From assembly GCF_025685425.1 (NCBI RefSeq), contig NZ_JAGTAS010000056.1:304938-368937 (forward strand): a DNA stretch of 64,000 bases, given 5' to 3'. The stretch comes from Terriglobus albidus. GTDB taxonomy: Bacteria > Acidobacteriota > Terriglobia > Terriglobales > Acidobacteriaceae. Below the pieces are notes generated by a model. The model saw only the letters and a program-made list of their open reading frames with translations. It ran no database searches and had not been told where the DNA came from. This document shows positions 1-8,755 of this stretch, piece by piece; within the stretch, counting starts at the first letter, position 1; every line of letters begins with the position of its first letter. Made by a program: the position numbers and the translations under genes.

Positions 1-676
1 ACACCTCGTCCGCCAGCGTGATAGCACCATCGATCACACCAAATTCGAACTTGGTATCCGCCAGGATCAGCCCCTTCGATTCGGCATGAGCCGAGGCCTT
101 GGCATAGATGGCCAGTGTCAGATCCCGCAGCCTGGTCGCCGTTTCGCGTCCGACCACCCGGATCACATCCTCGAACGAGATGTTCTCATCATGCCCAACG
201 TTGTTCTTGGCTGCGGGGGTGAAGATCGGTTCAGGCAGCCGGTCGGACTCGCGAAGGCCTTTGGGTAACGGAATGCCGCAGATCATGCCGGTATTCTGGT
301 AGTCCTTCCAACCGGAACCGGAGATGTATCCGCGAACGACACACTCAACCGGGAACATCTCCGCCCGCTTTACCAGCATCGAGCGCCCCTGGAGCTGCGT
401 GGCATATTCCGGCAACGGAAACGGGTACGCTGCGGCATCGGCGGTAATCAGGTGGTTGGAGACGATCTCCTTCAGGTGCTCAAACCAGAAGAGAGAGAGT
501 TGCGTAAGCACCTTACCCTTGTCCGGAATGCCAGAGCCCAGCACATGATCGAATGCCGAGATGCGGTCGGTGGCAACGAACAGAAGTTCGCGGTCGCTGA
601 CCGCCAGAATATCGCGTACCTTACCGCGAGCAGTGAGCGGCAGAGGCAGGTCGGTTTGAAGTAACGCCTGATGCAT
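1..676 (-). CDS. purC: SAICAR synthase (phosphoribosylaminoimidazole-succinocarboxamide synthase), C-terminus cut by window edge
   Basis: PurC joins aspartate to CAIR with ATP to give SAICAR, a cytosolic step of de novo purine synthesis. The 225 visible codons show the family start with GKVRDI near residue 20, then TDRISAFD, the ECVVRGYISGSGWKDY stretch, and near the edge LADTKFEFG, all typical of the SAICAR synthase ATP-grasp-like fold. The ATG at 676 was chosen because the following MHQALLQTDLP matches the normal N-terminus. The family usually has about 290-310 residues, so 70-80 residues lie outside the window. Upstream lies repeat copy 1 and then the yihY gene on the same strand. No clear Shine-Dalgarno or promoter is visible in the 68 bases before the start. 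Confidence 0.95.
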   Translation of the reverse strand, partial: MHQALLQTDLPLPLTARGKVRDILAVSDRELLFVATDRISAFDHVLGSGIPDKGKVLTQLSLFWFEHLKEIVSNHLITADAAAYPFPLPEYATQLQGRSMLVKRAEMFPVECVVRGYISGSGWKDYQNTGMICGIPLPKGLRESDRLPEPIFTPAAKNNVGHDENISFEDVIRVVGRETATRLRDLTLAIYAKASAHAESKGLILADTKFEFGVIDGAITLADEV

Positions 677-744
677 ATGGGGAAAACATGAGTGTATCAA
701 GCGGTTACTTGGCTGCGCGAAGATACCGCGGCGCGAATACGTTC

Positions 745-860
745 TAGAGCATTTTCCCTGTCGTCGGGTGTCCCGAAAGGGGCGTGCTGCGGCGTTTTCA
801 TTGCGGAAAACGCCCATAGATGGGGATGCTGTGAACTACACCTACAGGGAAAATGTTCTA
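745..860 (+). repeat. MITE-like palindromic element, copy 1
   Basis: An element of about 112 bp (747-858) is flanked on both sides by TA. It has inverted ends GAGCATTTTCCCTGT and ACAGGGAAAATGTTC and an inner hairpin with arms GCGTTTTC and GAAAACGC. The right-hand TA plus the last element base, read on the minus strand, form the TAG stop of the yihY gene. Closing the site to one TA gives CTAG. The same sequence recurs at 8638, 13713, 46263 and, in tandem, from 63756. Confidence 0.85.
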
Positions 861-1790
861 GGCCGCTTCATTCCGTGGCTTAGCCGGATGCGAGAGCTGT
901 TCCCGCGCGAGCTTGCGTTCGGCGATTGCCGCCTCAAGCTCTGAATTAAACTCCGCCCCCAGCAGGATTGTGAGGGCTGTCAGATAAAACCACGTAAGCA
1001 GGATGATGACAGCGCCCAGAGAGCCGTAGGTGACAGAGTAGTTGTTGAAGAATTGAAGATAGATTCTCAGCCCGATAGATGCCAGCAGCCAACAGGAGAT
1101 GCCGAGCGCTCCTCCAGGGGTGAGCCATCGCCAGGCGCGGACCGTGAAGTTTGGCGCGAAGTAATAGAGCAAGGCGATTGCTAATGCCAGGAAGGAACCG
1201 CCCACGGCATATCCCAGAATCCGCGCCGTCCAACCCAACACTGACGGAAGGTGAATCGTTGCCGTAAGCCAATGTCCGAGCAGGTCGCCTCCCAGCATGG
1301 ATGACAGAGAGAAGGTCAGGATGATGGAGATCACGACCGTCAGCACCATGGCTGAGAGACGCGCGCGCAGGTATGAGCGCGATTCCCGGATGTTATAGAC
1401 CGAGTTGAGCGCCTCCTGCATGGCCGAAACACCGACGGAGGCAGACCATAGTGCCGCTAGCAAGCCGATGGTGACCTTTCCGGTCGTGGAATGTGCCGTC
1501 GTCTGATGAAAGGTTCGCAATACCAGGTCGAATGCCTCTGGCGGGATCACCTTGGCGAGATATTGCAGGATCTTCATGTAAAACCCTGTCGCAGATTTGG
1601 CCGCAATGCCGAGCAGGGAACTGGTTGCGATAAGAGCCGGGAAGACTGCAAACAGGAAGTAATACGCCAATTGTGCTGAGCGGCCCAACAAGTCATCTTT
1701 CAGGAACGATCGCGCGGTTCGCCGCAGCACTACGCGCAGGCTGATGCCTTCCAGGTTCCATAGAGACCGCAGCGGAGACCGATTGACCAT
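858..1790 (-). CDS. YihY/BrkB family inner-membrane protein
   Basis: A 310-residue integral membrane protein of the YihY/BrkB (formerly 'ribonuclease BN') family, whose molecular role is not established. The family pattern is visible: an amphipathic start (SLRVVLRRTARSFLKDD), then AQLAYYFLFAVFPALI for the first membrane helix, LWSASVGVSAMQEALNSVY, and the late helix YGSLGAVIILLTWFYLTALTI followed by GAEFNSEL. About six membrane helices are seen. The frame is open upstream to a GTG at 1964, but the added residues are unlike the family and that stretch contains the smc terminator hairpin. The ATG at 1790, with GGAG about 14 bases upstream, is therefore preferred; an ATG at 1850 is also possible. 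Its stop codon lies in repeat copy 1. Confidence 0.85.
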   Translation of the reverse strand: MVNRSPLRSLWNLEGISLRVVLRRTARSFLKDDLLGRSAQLAYYFLFAVFPALIATSSLLGIAAKSATGFYMKILQYLAKVIPPEAFDLVLRTFHQTTAHSTTGKVTIGLLAALWSASVGVSAMQEALNSVYNIRESRSYLRARLSAMVLTVVISIILTFSLSSMLGGDLLGHWLTATIHLPSVLGWTARILGYAVGGSFLALAIALLYYFAPNFTVRAWRWLTPGGALGISCWLLASIGLRIYLQFFNNYSVTYGSLGAVIILLTWFYLTALTILLGAEFNSELEAAIAERKLAREQLSHPAKPRNEAA

Positions 1791-1919
1791 ATCCCACACG
1801 TACTCCGGCGCGGATGGACTCCTCGGCTCGGGTTGGGCACCCAGCAACATGCATCTACGTTGGATGGCTGGATTGCAGGAAGGTTTGGATGGGATGTCAT
1901 GTCGGGTATCCCACACAAG

Positions 1920-1949
1920 ACCAGGGGCCTCGCGATGGAGGCCCCTGGT
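1920..1949 (-). terminator. Stem-loop terminator after smc
   Basis: A perfect 12-bp stem (1920-1931 with 1938-1949) around a six-base loop lies 17 bases past the smc stop. On the minus strand it is followed by a short T-rich stretch (TCTTGTGTGGG), so it is a plausible but not ideal intrinsic terminator. Confidence 0.65.
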
Positions 1950-1966
1950 GCGTCGGTCGTTCACGT

Positions 1967-4900
1967 TCAGGCTGCGTTCGTCGTCCGGTCCGCCCGGTTC
2001 AGATTCACGCTGACAATGCGCGAGACGCCCGGCTCCTGCATGGTGACGCCATAGATCATGTCGGCTTCTGACATCGTGCGTTTGTGGTGGGTAATCACCA
2101 CAAACTGGGTATTTGCTGACATCTCGCTTACCAATTTGGCGAAGCGGCCAACGTTGGTTTCGTCCAGAGGCGCATCGACTTCGTCCAGGATGCAGAACGG
2201 CGCCGGAGCGTAGAGGAAGATGCCGACCAGCAGGGAGAAGGCGGTAAGTGCCTTTTCTCCACCGGAGAGCAGCAGAATGTTCTGCAGCTTCTTGCCCGGA
2301 GGCGAAGCGATGATGTCGATACCGCTCTCGGAGATGTTGTCCGGATCGGTCAGCTTCATCATGGCCTGGCCGCCATTGAAGAGCTTGGTGAACGTGGTTG
2401 AGAAGTTCTCGTTGATCTGAGCAAAGGCCTCTTCGAACTTGGTACGCGAGACCTCGTCGATTTCCTTGATCGACTGCTGGGTGTTTTCGATCGAGTCCAG
2501 CAGGTCCTTACGCTGGCTTTCGAGGAAGCCGTGGCGCTGCTCGGTCTCGGCGAACTCTTCCAAGGCCATCATGTTGACCGGTCCCATGTTCTCGAGCTTC
2601 TGCTTCAGATTGCCTGTCTCTTCGCCGGCGGCGGCAAGCTCATCGCCGCTAATACGCAGAGTGAGTTCGTCAGCCCGCAGTTCGGCTGCCTCCACGCCAA
2701 GGTCCGCCATGGTCTGTGCTTCGAGATGTTCGATATCAGAGCTCAGGCGTGCTGCCTGTGCGGTGAGTGCGCTGCGCTTTTCCCGCTGCGCATCCGTCTC
2801 GGCACGCAGCGTCTTCAGTCTCTGTTCGAGCTCCGTCAGCGAGGCGCGGAGTGCAGTCGCTTCAGAGGTGAGTGTTTGCTGTTCGGAGATCGCCTGCTCC
2901 CGCTGCGCTGCCAGCACGGTCTGCTGTTCGGCCAGTTGCAGGTTCTCCTCTTCACGACGCTGCTTCTCCGTAGCTCCGGAGGTAAGCTGCTGCTCCATCT
3001 GGAGGAGCCGTTGCTGCTGGCCGTTGAACATGCGTTGGTTCTGTTCAAAGGCGGCCGTTGCGTTGCGACGGCGTTCTTCCAGGCCGGCGAGCTGGGCTGA
3101 CGCAGCGGCGGCTTCAGACTGCAGCACCTCGCGGCTCAGACGCAGCTCGTCCATGCGTGCTGTGAATTCGGCGATACGGCTTTCAGCGGCGACACGCTCG
3201 GCCTCGTACTTCGCAGCCTCTTCCTGCTTGCGGCTGATCAGGTCCTGCTTAGCGTTGCGAGCCTCGCGGTTGCGCTCGACAGAGAGCTGCCAGTCTGCCA
3301 GGCGGCGCTCAATGCGGGCAGCCTCTGACTCCATCTGGCGCAGGGCGGCACCCTGGTTGGCAGACTCTCGCTCGGCTTCGCGGCGCTCAGCCTGCTTATG
3401 CTCCAGAAGCTGCGTCAGCTCAGTGATCTGACGGGCCAGGGTAGCCGCATGAATCTCGGTTTGCGACAGCTCTGCTTCGAGAGCTTCTAATTTCGTCTGA
3501 ATCTCACGCAGCTCGCGCTTGAGGGCCAGAGGTCCTTCGCCGCGCGGACGTCCACCGGTAACCGTGACGTTATGGAAGGTCTCACCGGAGGGCGACAGGA
3601 AGAAGGCGTCGGGATTCTGCAGGGCAAGGTCACGCGCGGTGGAAGAGTCCGGAGTGACATATCCCTCACGTAGCTTCGGCAGGACAACCTCAAGGGATTT
3701 GCCGAAACCGTTCAAGACGCGAATGCAGTTCTTCAGCGGCACAATGCCGGAATGTCCGGTTGTGTTCGCCGTGGATTCCATGCCCGCAGTGAAAGGGAAG
3801 CGGGCCTGTGAGTCCGGAGGATGCACGAGGAACGTCGCACGGCCTTCAACATCCGACCGCAGCATCTGCATGCCCTGGTCGGCGGCGTCCCAGCTTTTGA
3901 CGACGATGTAGTTCAACTCGTCACGCAGGAACTCGTCGACGACCTGTTCATACTGGCCATCAACTTCCAGAAAGTCGGCAAGAGTTCCGATGGGCGCAAC
4001 CGCGCTGGCCGCTGCATTGTGGCGGAAGATGTTGCGGACAGTATCCGTCGAATAGCTGTGCTCACGGATCAGGGCTTCCAGTGAGTTACGGCGGCCTAGC
4101 AGGGTAGCAACCTCGGCGCGAAGCTGATCGCCGCGGCGCTTGGTCTCAGCCTCTTCCGACCGCTTGCTCTCAAGCTGAATGCGCAGATCGGCGATCTCTG
4201 CTTCAAGGCGCTGCAGGCGGTCGGTGGCCGACTCAAACTCCATCGAAACCTGTCCACGACGTTGCCCCAGAGCCTCAAGCTCCTGCCGGGCTGTCTCCGA
4301 CTCGGCCGTCAGGCGCTCGGCTTCGCGCTCCAGGCCGGCCAGCGACTCAGCGGCCTGCGCCTCTTCGCGATGGGCCTGGGACGTGCGCTGCATCCACTGG
4401 ATGGCCTGCTGACGGTGTGCCTCGGCTTCACGTTCTGAGGACCCTACTGCACGCACCGCTTCCTGGGCTTCAGCCTGCTTCTGCTGAGCCAGTTCGCGGG
4501 CTGCAGTAGCTTCAGCCGTTGCCGACTCCAGGAACGACTGTGTCTCGGCACGTTCAGCGGCCAGAGTCTCCATCTGCTGGCGAATCTGGGCCAGCTCGGC
4601 GTTGCCTGTCTCAAGACGCGTCTCCAACTCGGAGATGCGGTCGGTGTTCGAGGCAGTGCGAGCCACCACGCGTTCAAGCTCGACGGCCGTCTGGTTGGAG
4701 CGGACACCTGCTTCGCGGATGGCGGCGTCCAGCTCATAGCCGCGGGCGCGGCCGGTGCTGGCTTCGGCGTCCAAAGTTTCGATCTCCGCGGCCTGAGTGT
4801 CGATTGTTTCTGTCAGAGAAGCGATCTGCTGGGCCGTATTCGCCTGTTCTGCGTCCATCTGCGCCAACTTGCTTGCCAGCACAACCCGCAGTTTGGTGCG

Positions 4901-5845
4901 AAGCTCATCGCGCAGGGCCACATAACGCTCTGCCTTGGCCGCCTGGCGCTTCAGGCTGGCCATCTGGCGTGTGACTTCGTCGAAGATATCGTTGACGCGG
5001 GCGAGGTTCTGCTTTGCAGCTTCAAGGCGAAGCTCAGCCAGACGCTTTTTGGTCTTGAAGCGGGTAACGCCGGCAGCCTCTTCGATGATGGAGCGGCGGT
5101 CCAGAGGCTTCGAGCTCAGCAGTTGGCCGATGCGCTCCTGACCGATGATGGCGTAGTTCTCGCCGGAGAGACCGGTTCCGAGGAAGACGTCCTGGATGTC
5201 CCGAAGGCGGCAGATCTTGCCATTCATCAGATATTCGGACTCGCCGGATCGGAATAAACGGCGGGTTACGGTGATCTCGCCGGCGCGCACAGGGGCACGA
5301 TTGAACTTGCGGCGGCGGATCTTCAGAACGACGTTGTTGGCCGCATCGCCCTCGGGAATACCCTCGAGCTGCTGTTGGGGATGCGCTTCGCCATCGATTA
5401 CCTGGCCAGGCTGCGCTTCCAGAACCGCGGCTTCGGTCTCCGCGGCGCGCTCCGCACGCAGGGCAGCTTCATCCCAGTCGCCGTTGGGCTTGATAGCCGT
5501 GCTGTCTTCGGGATGCTCGTCTTCAATCTCGATCTCGGGTGTCTCGCCCGGCGCCAGCAACTGGCCGTCATAGACCTCGGGGTCCACCAGCGTCAGAGAG
5601 ACTTCGGCCATGCCTGTCGGCTTGCGGTCGCGGGTTCCGGCGAAGATGACGTCTTCCATCTTCGTTCCGCGCAAGCTCTTGGCGGATTGTTCACCCAGTA
5701 CCCACGTAATGGCGTCCGAAATATTCGACTTGCCGCAACCGTTCGGGCCTACGATGGCCGCAATGCCGTTGCCGGCGAGTTGAACCTCGGTGCGATCGCA
5801 GAAAGACTTGAAGCCGAGAATCTGAATGCGCTTCAACTTGAGCAT
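1967..5845 (-). CDS. smc: Chromosome segregation protein SMC
   Basis: SMC is the core ATPase of the bacterial condensin that compacts and segregates chromosomes. The 1,292 residues show the full layout: N-terminal head with Walker A GPNGCGKS at 33-40, long coiled coil, a hinge near 545-660, a second coiled coil, then the C-terminal head with signature LSGGEKAL near 1193 and Walker B CILDEVDAPLDE near 1218. It is about 100 residues longer than Bacillus SMC. Most of the excess is an acidic, Glu/Pro/Ala-rich insert at about residues 91-185, between EVSLTL and the conserved EITVTRRLFRSGESEY. No scpA or scpB is adjacent. A stem-loop terminator follows at 1920-1949. Confidence 0.97.
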   Translation of the reverse strand: MLKLKRIQILGFKSFCDRTEVQLAGNGIAAIVGPNGCGKSNISDAITWVLGEQSAKSLRGTKMEDVIFAGTRDRKPTGMAEVSLTLVDPEVYDGQLLAPGETPEIEIEDEHPEDSTAIKPNGDWDEAALRAERAAETEAAVLEAQPGQVIDGEAHPQQQLEGIPEGDAANNVVLKIRRRKFNRAPVRAGEITVTRRLFRSGESEYLMNGKICRLRDIQDVFLGTGLSGENYAIIGQERIGQLLSSKPLDRRSIIEEAAGVTRFKTKKRLAELRLEAAKQNLARVNDIFDEVTRQMASLKRQAAKAERYVALRDELRTKLRVVLASKLAQMDAEQANTAQQIASLTETIDTQAAEIETLDAEASTGRARGYELDAAIREAGVRSNQTAVELERVVARTASNTDRISELETRLETGNAELAQIRQQMETLAAERAETQSFLESATAEATAARELAQQKQAEAQEAVRAVGSSEREAEAHRQQAIQWMQRTSQAHREEAQAAESLAGLEREAERLTAESETARQELEALGQRRGQVSMEFESATDRLQRLEAEIADLRIQLESKRSEEAETKRRGDQLRAEVATLLGRRNSLEALIREHSYSTDTVRNIFRHNAAASAVAPIGTLADFLEVDGQYEQVVDEFLRDELNYIVVKSWDAADQGMQMLRSDVEGRATFLVHPPDSQARFPFTAGMESTANTTGHSGIVPLKNCIRVLNGFGKSLEVVLPKLREGYVTPDSSTARDLALQNPDAFFLSPSGETFHNVTVTGGRPRGEGPLALKRELREIQTKLEALEAELSQTEIHAATLARQITELTQLLEHKQAERREAERESANQGAALRQMESEAARIERRLADWQLSVERNREARNAKQDLISRKQEEAAKYEAERVAAESRIAEFTARMDELRLSREVLQSEAAAASAQLAGLEERRRNATAAFEQNQRMFNGQQQRLLQMEQQLTSGATEKQRREEENLQLAEQQTVLAAQREQAISEQQTLTSEATALRASLTELEQRLKTLRAETDAQREKRSALTAQAARLSSDIEHLEAQTMADLGVEAAELRADELTLRISGDELAAAGEETGNLKQKLENMGPVNMMALEEFAETEQRHGFLESQRKDLLDSIENTQQSIKEIDEVSRTKFEEAFAQINENFSTTFTKLFNGGQAMMKLTDPDNISESGIDIIASPPGKKLQNILLLSGGEKALTAFSLLVGIFLYAPAPFCILDEVDAPLDETNVGRFAKLVSEMSANTQFVVITHHKRTMSEADMIYGVTMQEPGVSRIVSVNLNRADRTTNAA

Positions 5846-6367
5846 GGAATGGGTGCCTCCAACCGAAACAGGCCGTGAGGGTCCTTGAACATTGGACGCT
5901 CCAGAGCCTCATATCAATTGTGTGCATGGCGGGCGGCATGAATCAACAAGGGCAACCCAAGATTTTGTGGATAAAGCGGCCGTAACCCCACAAATGGGCG
6001 CAGGTTACACTCGAAAGGTCCGCCCGGAGAGGGGCAACGTCAGCTCCTGGCCTGTCGGACAAATACAGTGACAGTTTCCCGAAGAGAGCGTCTATAGGTT
6101 GTCATGATCCCGTTACAAGGTGGTCAAACCACTGTGACGGTGAAGGATATGCCGCAGTTCCTCGTTACGTCCGGCTCTTTTCGACCTCTTGCCAGAGAGC
6201 AACGGGCTTCTTATAATCCGCATCAACCCCCTATGGCAGGGCGAAGCGGCGCAGCGCGCAATCGCTGTCGTGCAGTGAACCTCTGGTCCATCGGGGAAAA
6301 ATTCTCCCTGCTGTACCTTCATAGACATCGCACAGTAGATTTTGAGAGTACTTAGGAGCCTTATCAA
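5846..6367. other. Divergent intergenic region between smc and a secreted-protein gene
   Basis: 522 bases separate two divergent genes, so promoters for both should lie here, but no convincing -35/-10 pair could be picked by eye. A small hairpin (GTGGT-CAA-ACCAC) lies near 6119-6131. The right end carries AGGAG about 9 bases before the ATG at 6368. A 519-codon antisense frame that starts over the neighbouring gene runs into this region and was rejected as a shadow. Confidence 0.6.
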
Positions 6368-7693
6368 ATGAAGAAGGTTTTGTTCGCCTCGTTCCTGGCG
6401 GCCGCCGCGGTCACGGCCTCCCCTATCGCCCTGGTGGCAGCAACGGCCAACATGGGCCAAGCCCAGGGTGGCGGCGTGCAGATGTCGCAGGAAGAGTACA
6501 ACGCTTACGATGCGGCCACGAAGACCGCCGATCCGAAGGCCAAGGTTGCCGCTCTGCAGGCATACCTCGACAAGTATCCGCAGAGCAGCGTGAAAGAGGG
6601 CGTCCTGGAGCTCATCATGGGCACCTACGGTCAGCTCAATGATCCTGCCGGTATGCTTAGTGCTGCTGACAAACTCCTGCAGGTAAATCCGCAGAATCTT
6701 CGCGGCCTTACCACTGAGATGAGTCTGCACAAGGGTATGGCCGATCAGAAGACGGATCCGGCAGAGAAGCAGGCTGAACTCGACAAGGCCGCCGATGCCG
6801 CCAAGAAGGCATTGACCGCGACGAAGGGTAAGGACATCGATCAGGCGACCTGGGATGCGATGATCAAGCAGGCGACACCGTACCTGTACAGCGCAATCGC
6901 CTCTGCCGCCCTCAACAAGAAGGACACTGCCACAGCGATCGACAACTACAAGAAGGAGCTGGCCGCTGTTCCGGTCGAGCAGACCGCTACTCCCGGACCC
7001 TTCCTGCAGGACACCTTCTTCCTCGGCTTGGCTTATCTGCAGTCCACTCCGCCTGACTACGTGAACTGCACCTGGTACACCACCCGCTTCGTCGAGATCG
7101 CTCCAGAGCCCTATAAGAGCCAGTACGCTCCTACCGCCAAGTACTGCTACACCAAGTACCACGGCAAGGCCGATGGTTATGAGACCGTGCAGGCCGCTGT
7201 CAAGTCCAGCCTGAATCCTCCGGCTGACTTCAAGATCGATCCGGCTCCTTCGCCGGCTGATATCGTTGCCCAGACCATCTCCTCCACCCCGGACCTCTCG
7301 ACGCTGGCTCTCAGCGACCGCGAGTTCATCCTGGCTTACGGCAAGAAGGAAGATGCCGACAAGATGTGGGCTGTGCTGCAGGGTAAGGACGTAAAGATTC
7401 CTGACGTGGTTGTGGTTGAAGCGACGGAGTCGGTCATCAAGGGTTCCGTCTCCGATGATGCCGTCCAGGCCAAGACTGCCGACTTTACCTTCAACCTGAA
7501 GGAACCTCTCACCAAGGTTCCCGCAGTTGGTGACAAGATCACCGTTGCCGGTACCTATGACTCCTACACCCAGAGCCCCGGACAGGCCGTTCCGGTAATG
7601 ATCACAATGAAGGACGCTGTCGTGGACCAGCCGAAGAAGACTCCGGCGAAGCCTAAGGCTCCGGTACACCACGCCCCGGCCCGCAGGAAGTAA
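6368..7693 (+). CDS. Secreted TPR-like repeat protein of unknown function
   Basis: A 441-residue exported protein. The first 25-32 residues (MKKVLFASFLAAAAV, then Ala/Val-rich) form a clear signal peptide. The middle (about 40-290) is helical and TPR-like, with phrases such as KVAALQAYLDKYPQSS and ADKLLQVNPQNLRGL that resemble tetratricopeptide hairpins. The C-terminal part (about 340-420) is beta-rich, with VGDKITVAGTYDSY, and could be a small OB-like domain. It ends in a Lys/Pro/His/Arg-rich tail. AGGAG precedes the ATG at a good distance. It stands alone between a divergent smc and its own terminator. No enzyme motif is seen; a periplasmic scaffold role is only a guess. Confidence 0.85.
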   Translation: MKKVLFASFLAAAAVTASPIALVAATANMGQAQGGGVQMSQEEYNAYDAATKTADPKAKVAALQAYLDKYPQSSVKEGVLELIMGTYGQLNDPAGMLSAADKLLQVNPQNLRGLTTEMSLHKGMADQKTDPAEKQAELDKAADAAKKALTATKGKDIDQATWDAMIKQATPYLYSAIASAALNKKDTATAIDNYKKELAAVPVEQTATPGPFLQDTFFLGLAYLQSTPPDYVNCTWYTTRFVEIAPEPYKSQYAPTAKYCYTKYHGKADGYETVQAAVKSSLNPPADFKIDPAPSPADIVAQTISSTPDLSTLALSDREFILAYGKKEDADKMWAVLQGKDVKIPDVVVVEATESVIKGSVSDDAVQAKTADFTFNLKEPLTKVPAVGDKITVAGTYDSYTQSPGQAVPVMITMKDAVVDQPKKTPAKPKAPVHHAPARRK

Positions 7694-7710
7694 TTGCGGT
7701 CCAGAGAAAC

Positions 7711-7740
7711 AGAAGGGCAGCCCCGAGGGGCTGCCCTTCT
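7711..7740 (+). terminator. Strong intrinsic terminator, probably bidirectional
   Basis: A stem of about 13-14 bp (AGAAGGGCAGCCC with its complement) closes on a tiny loop and is followed by TCTTCTTTCCCTT. It sits between the convergent plus-strand secreted-protein gene and proC and could stop both, since the minus side also ends in CTGTTTCTC. Confidence 0.85.
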
Positions 7741-7760
7741 TCTTTCCCTTGAAGTTGTCC

Positions 7761-8624
7761 TTACCCCGCTGCGAGCTGTTTAGCTCGCTCTGTAGCCCGT
7801 TTTACGGCCTTGATGAGGGTCACCCGGAGTCCGCCCTCCTCCAGCTCCAGAATGCCATCCACAGTGCAGCCGGCGGGCGTTGTCACCTGGTCTTTGAGCA
7901 GGGCTGGATGGTACCCCGTCTCCAGCACCATGCGCGCGGCGCCAAAGACCGTCTGCGCGGCCAACAGTGTGGCCACATCGCGGGGCAGCCCGACGTTTAC
8001 GCCGGCCTCAGCCAGGGATTCCACGATGATGTACACATACGCCGGGCCTGAGCCGGAAAGCCCCGTCACCGCGTCCATATGCTTTTCATCAACGATGACG
8101 GAACGTCCTACCGTATTGAAGATTTTCTGCGCCGTCACAAGCTGATCGCCAGAGACGAAGCGCCCCGGGCAAAGCGCCGTAACGCCCGCTGCCAGCATGG
8201 AAGGTGTGTTTGGCATCGCGCGGATCACCGGAATATTAATCCCGGCAGCCTCTTCAATCGCGCTGGTCTTTACCGAAGCGGCAAAAGAGACGATCAGCTT
8301 CTGCGGCGTCAGCGCCGGTTTGATCTCTTCGATCAGCGCTGGAACCTGAGTCGGCTTTACGCCGACCAGAAGGATGTCGGCCGCTCTGGCTGCCGCCAGG
8401 TTATCGGTCGTGACCTCCACCTGGAACTGGACGGAGAGGGCTTGTGCGCGCTCCGGATGTGCCACTGTGGCAATAATCTGTTCCGGGTGCAGCAGGTTGT
8501 TCTTCAGGAAGGCCTGCAGCAGAATGCCGCCCATCTTGCCGGCGCCAAGGACAGCGACCTTGATGCCGGGCAAGGATGCGGGCCCGAGGGTGGGTATCTC
8601 GATTTTCAGATCGTCGTTCGCCAT
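7761..8624 (-). CDS. proC: Pyrroline-5-carboxylate reductase
   Basis: ProC reduces pyrroline-5-carboxylate to proline with NAD(P)H in the cytosol. The 287 residues contain the Rossmann motif VAVLGAGKMGGILLQAF at about 24-40, MPNTPSMLAAGVTAL, the SGSGPAYVYIIVESLAEAG dimer/active-site helix, and the late TTPAGCTVDGILELE segment. There are about 20 residues before the Rossmann fold that most ProC proteins lack, but no other start codon is available. No Shine-Dalgarno precedes the ATG, because repeat copy 2 begins only 13 bases upstream and has replaced the native leader. It is read away from mqnD in the same direction, with the repeat between them. Confidence 0.95.
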   Translation of the reverse strand: MANDDLKIEIPTLGPASLPGIKVAVLGAGKMGGILLQAFLKNNLLHPEQIIATVAHPERAQALSVQFQVEVTTDNLAAARAADILLVGVKPTQVPALIEEIKPALTPQKLIVSFAASVKTSAIEEAAGINIPVIRAMPNTPSMLAAGVTALCPGRFVSGDQLVTAQKIFNTVGRSVIVDEKHMDAVTGLSGSGPAYVYIIVESLAEAGVNVGLPRDVATLLAAQTVFGAARMVLETGYHPALLKDQVTTPAGCTVDGILELEEGGLRVTLIKAVKRATERAKQLAAG

Positions 8625-8637
8625 AAGTGTGTCGTAC

Positions 8638-8755
8638 TAGAATCATTTTCCCTGTTGCTGGGTATCCCGGGAGAGGAAGTGCGAGGCGTTTTCATTTGCG
8701 GAAAACGCCCATAGATGCGGAAGCCCTAAACTACACCTACAGGAAAAATGTTCTA
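8638..8755 (+). repeat. MITE-like palindromic element, copy 2
   Basis: An element of 114 bp (8640-8753) with TA on both sides, in the same orientation as copy 1. The right-hand TA plus the last element base form the minus-strand TAG stop of mqnD. Removing the element and one TA restores GAC TAG, the presumed original end of mqnD. The other end lies 13 bases from the proC start codon. Confidence 0.85.

Noticed and set aside
1791..1964. Longer YihY start at GTG 1964
   Set aside because: The region contains the smc terminator hairpin and the extra 58 residues do not resemble the family.
6113..7672. 519-codon minus-strand frame opposite the secreted repeat protein
   Set aside because: Composition (Gly/Arg/Leu/Val runs) is that of an antisense shadow in GC-rich DNA; the plus-strand frame has a signal peptide, ribosome site and terminator.
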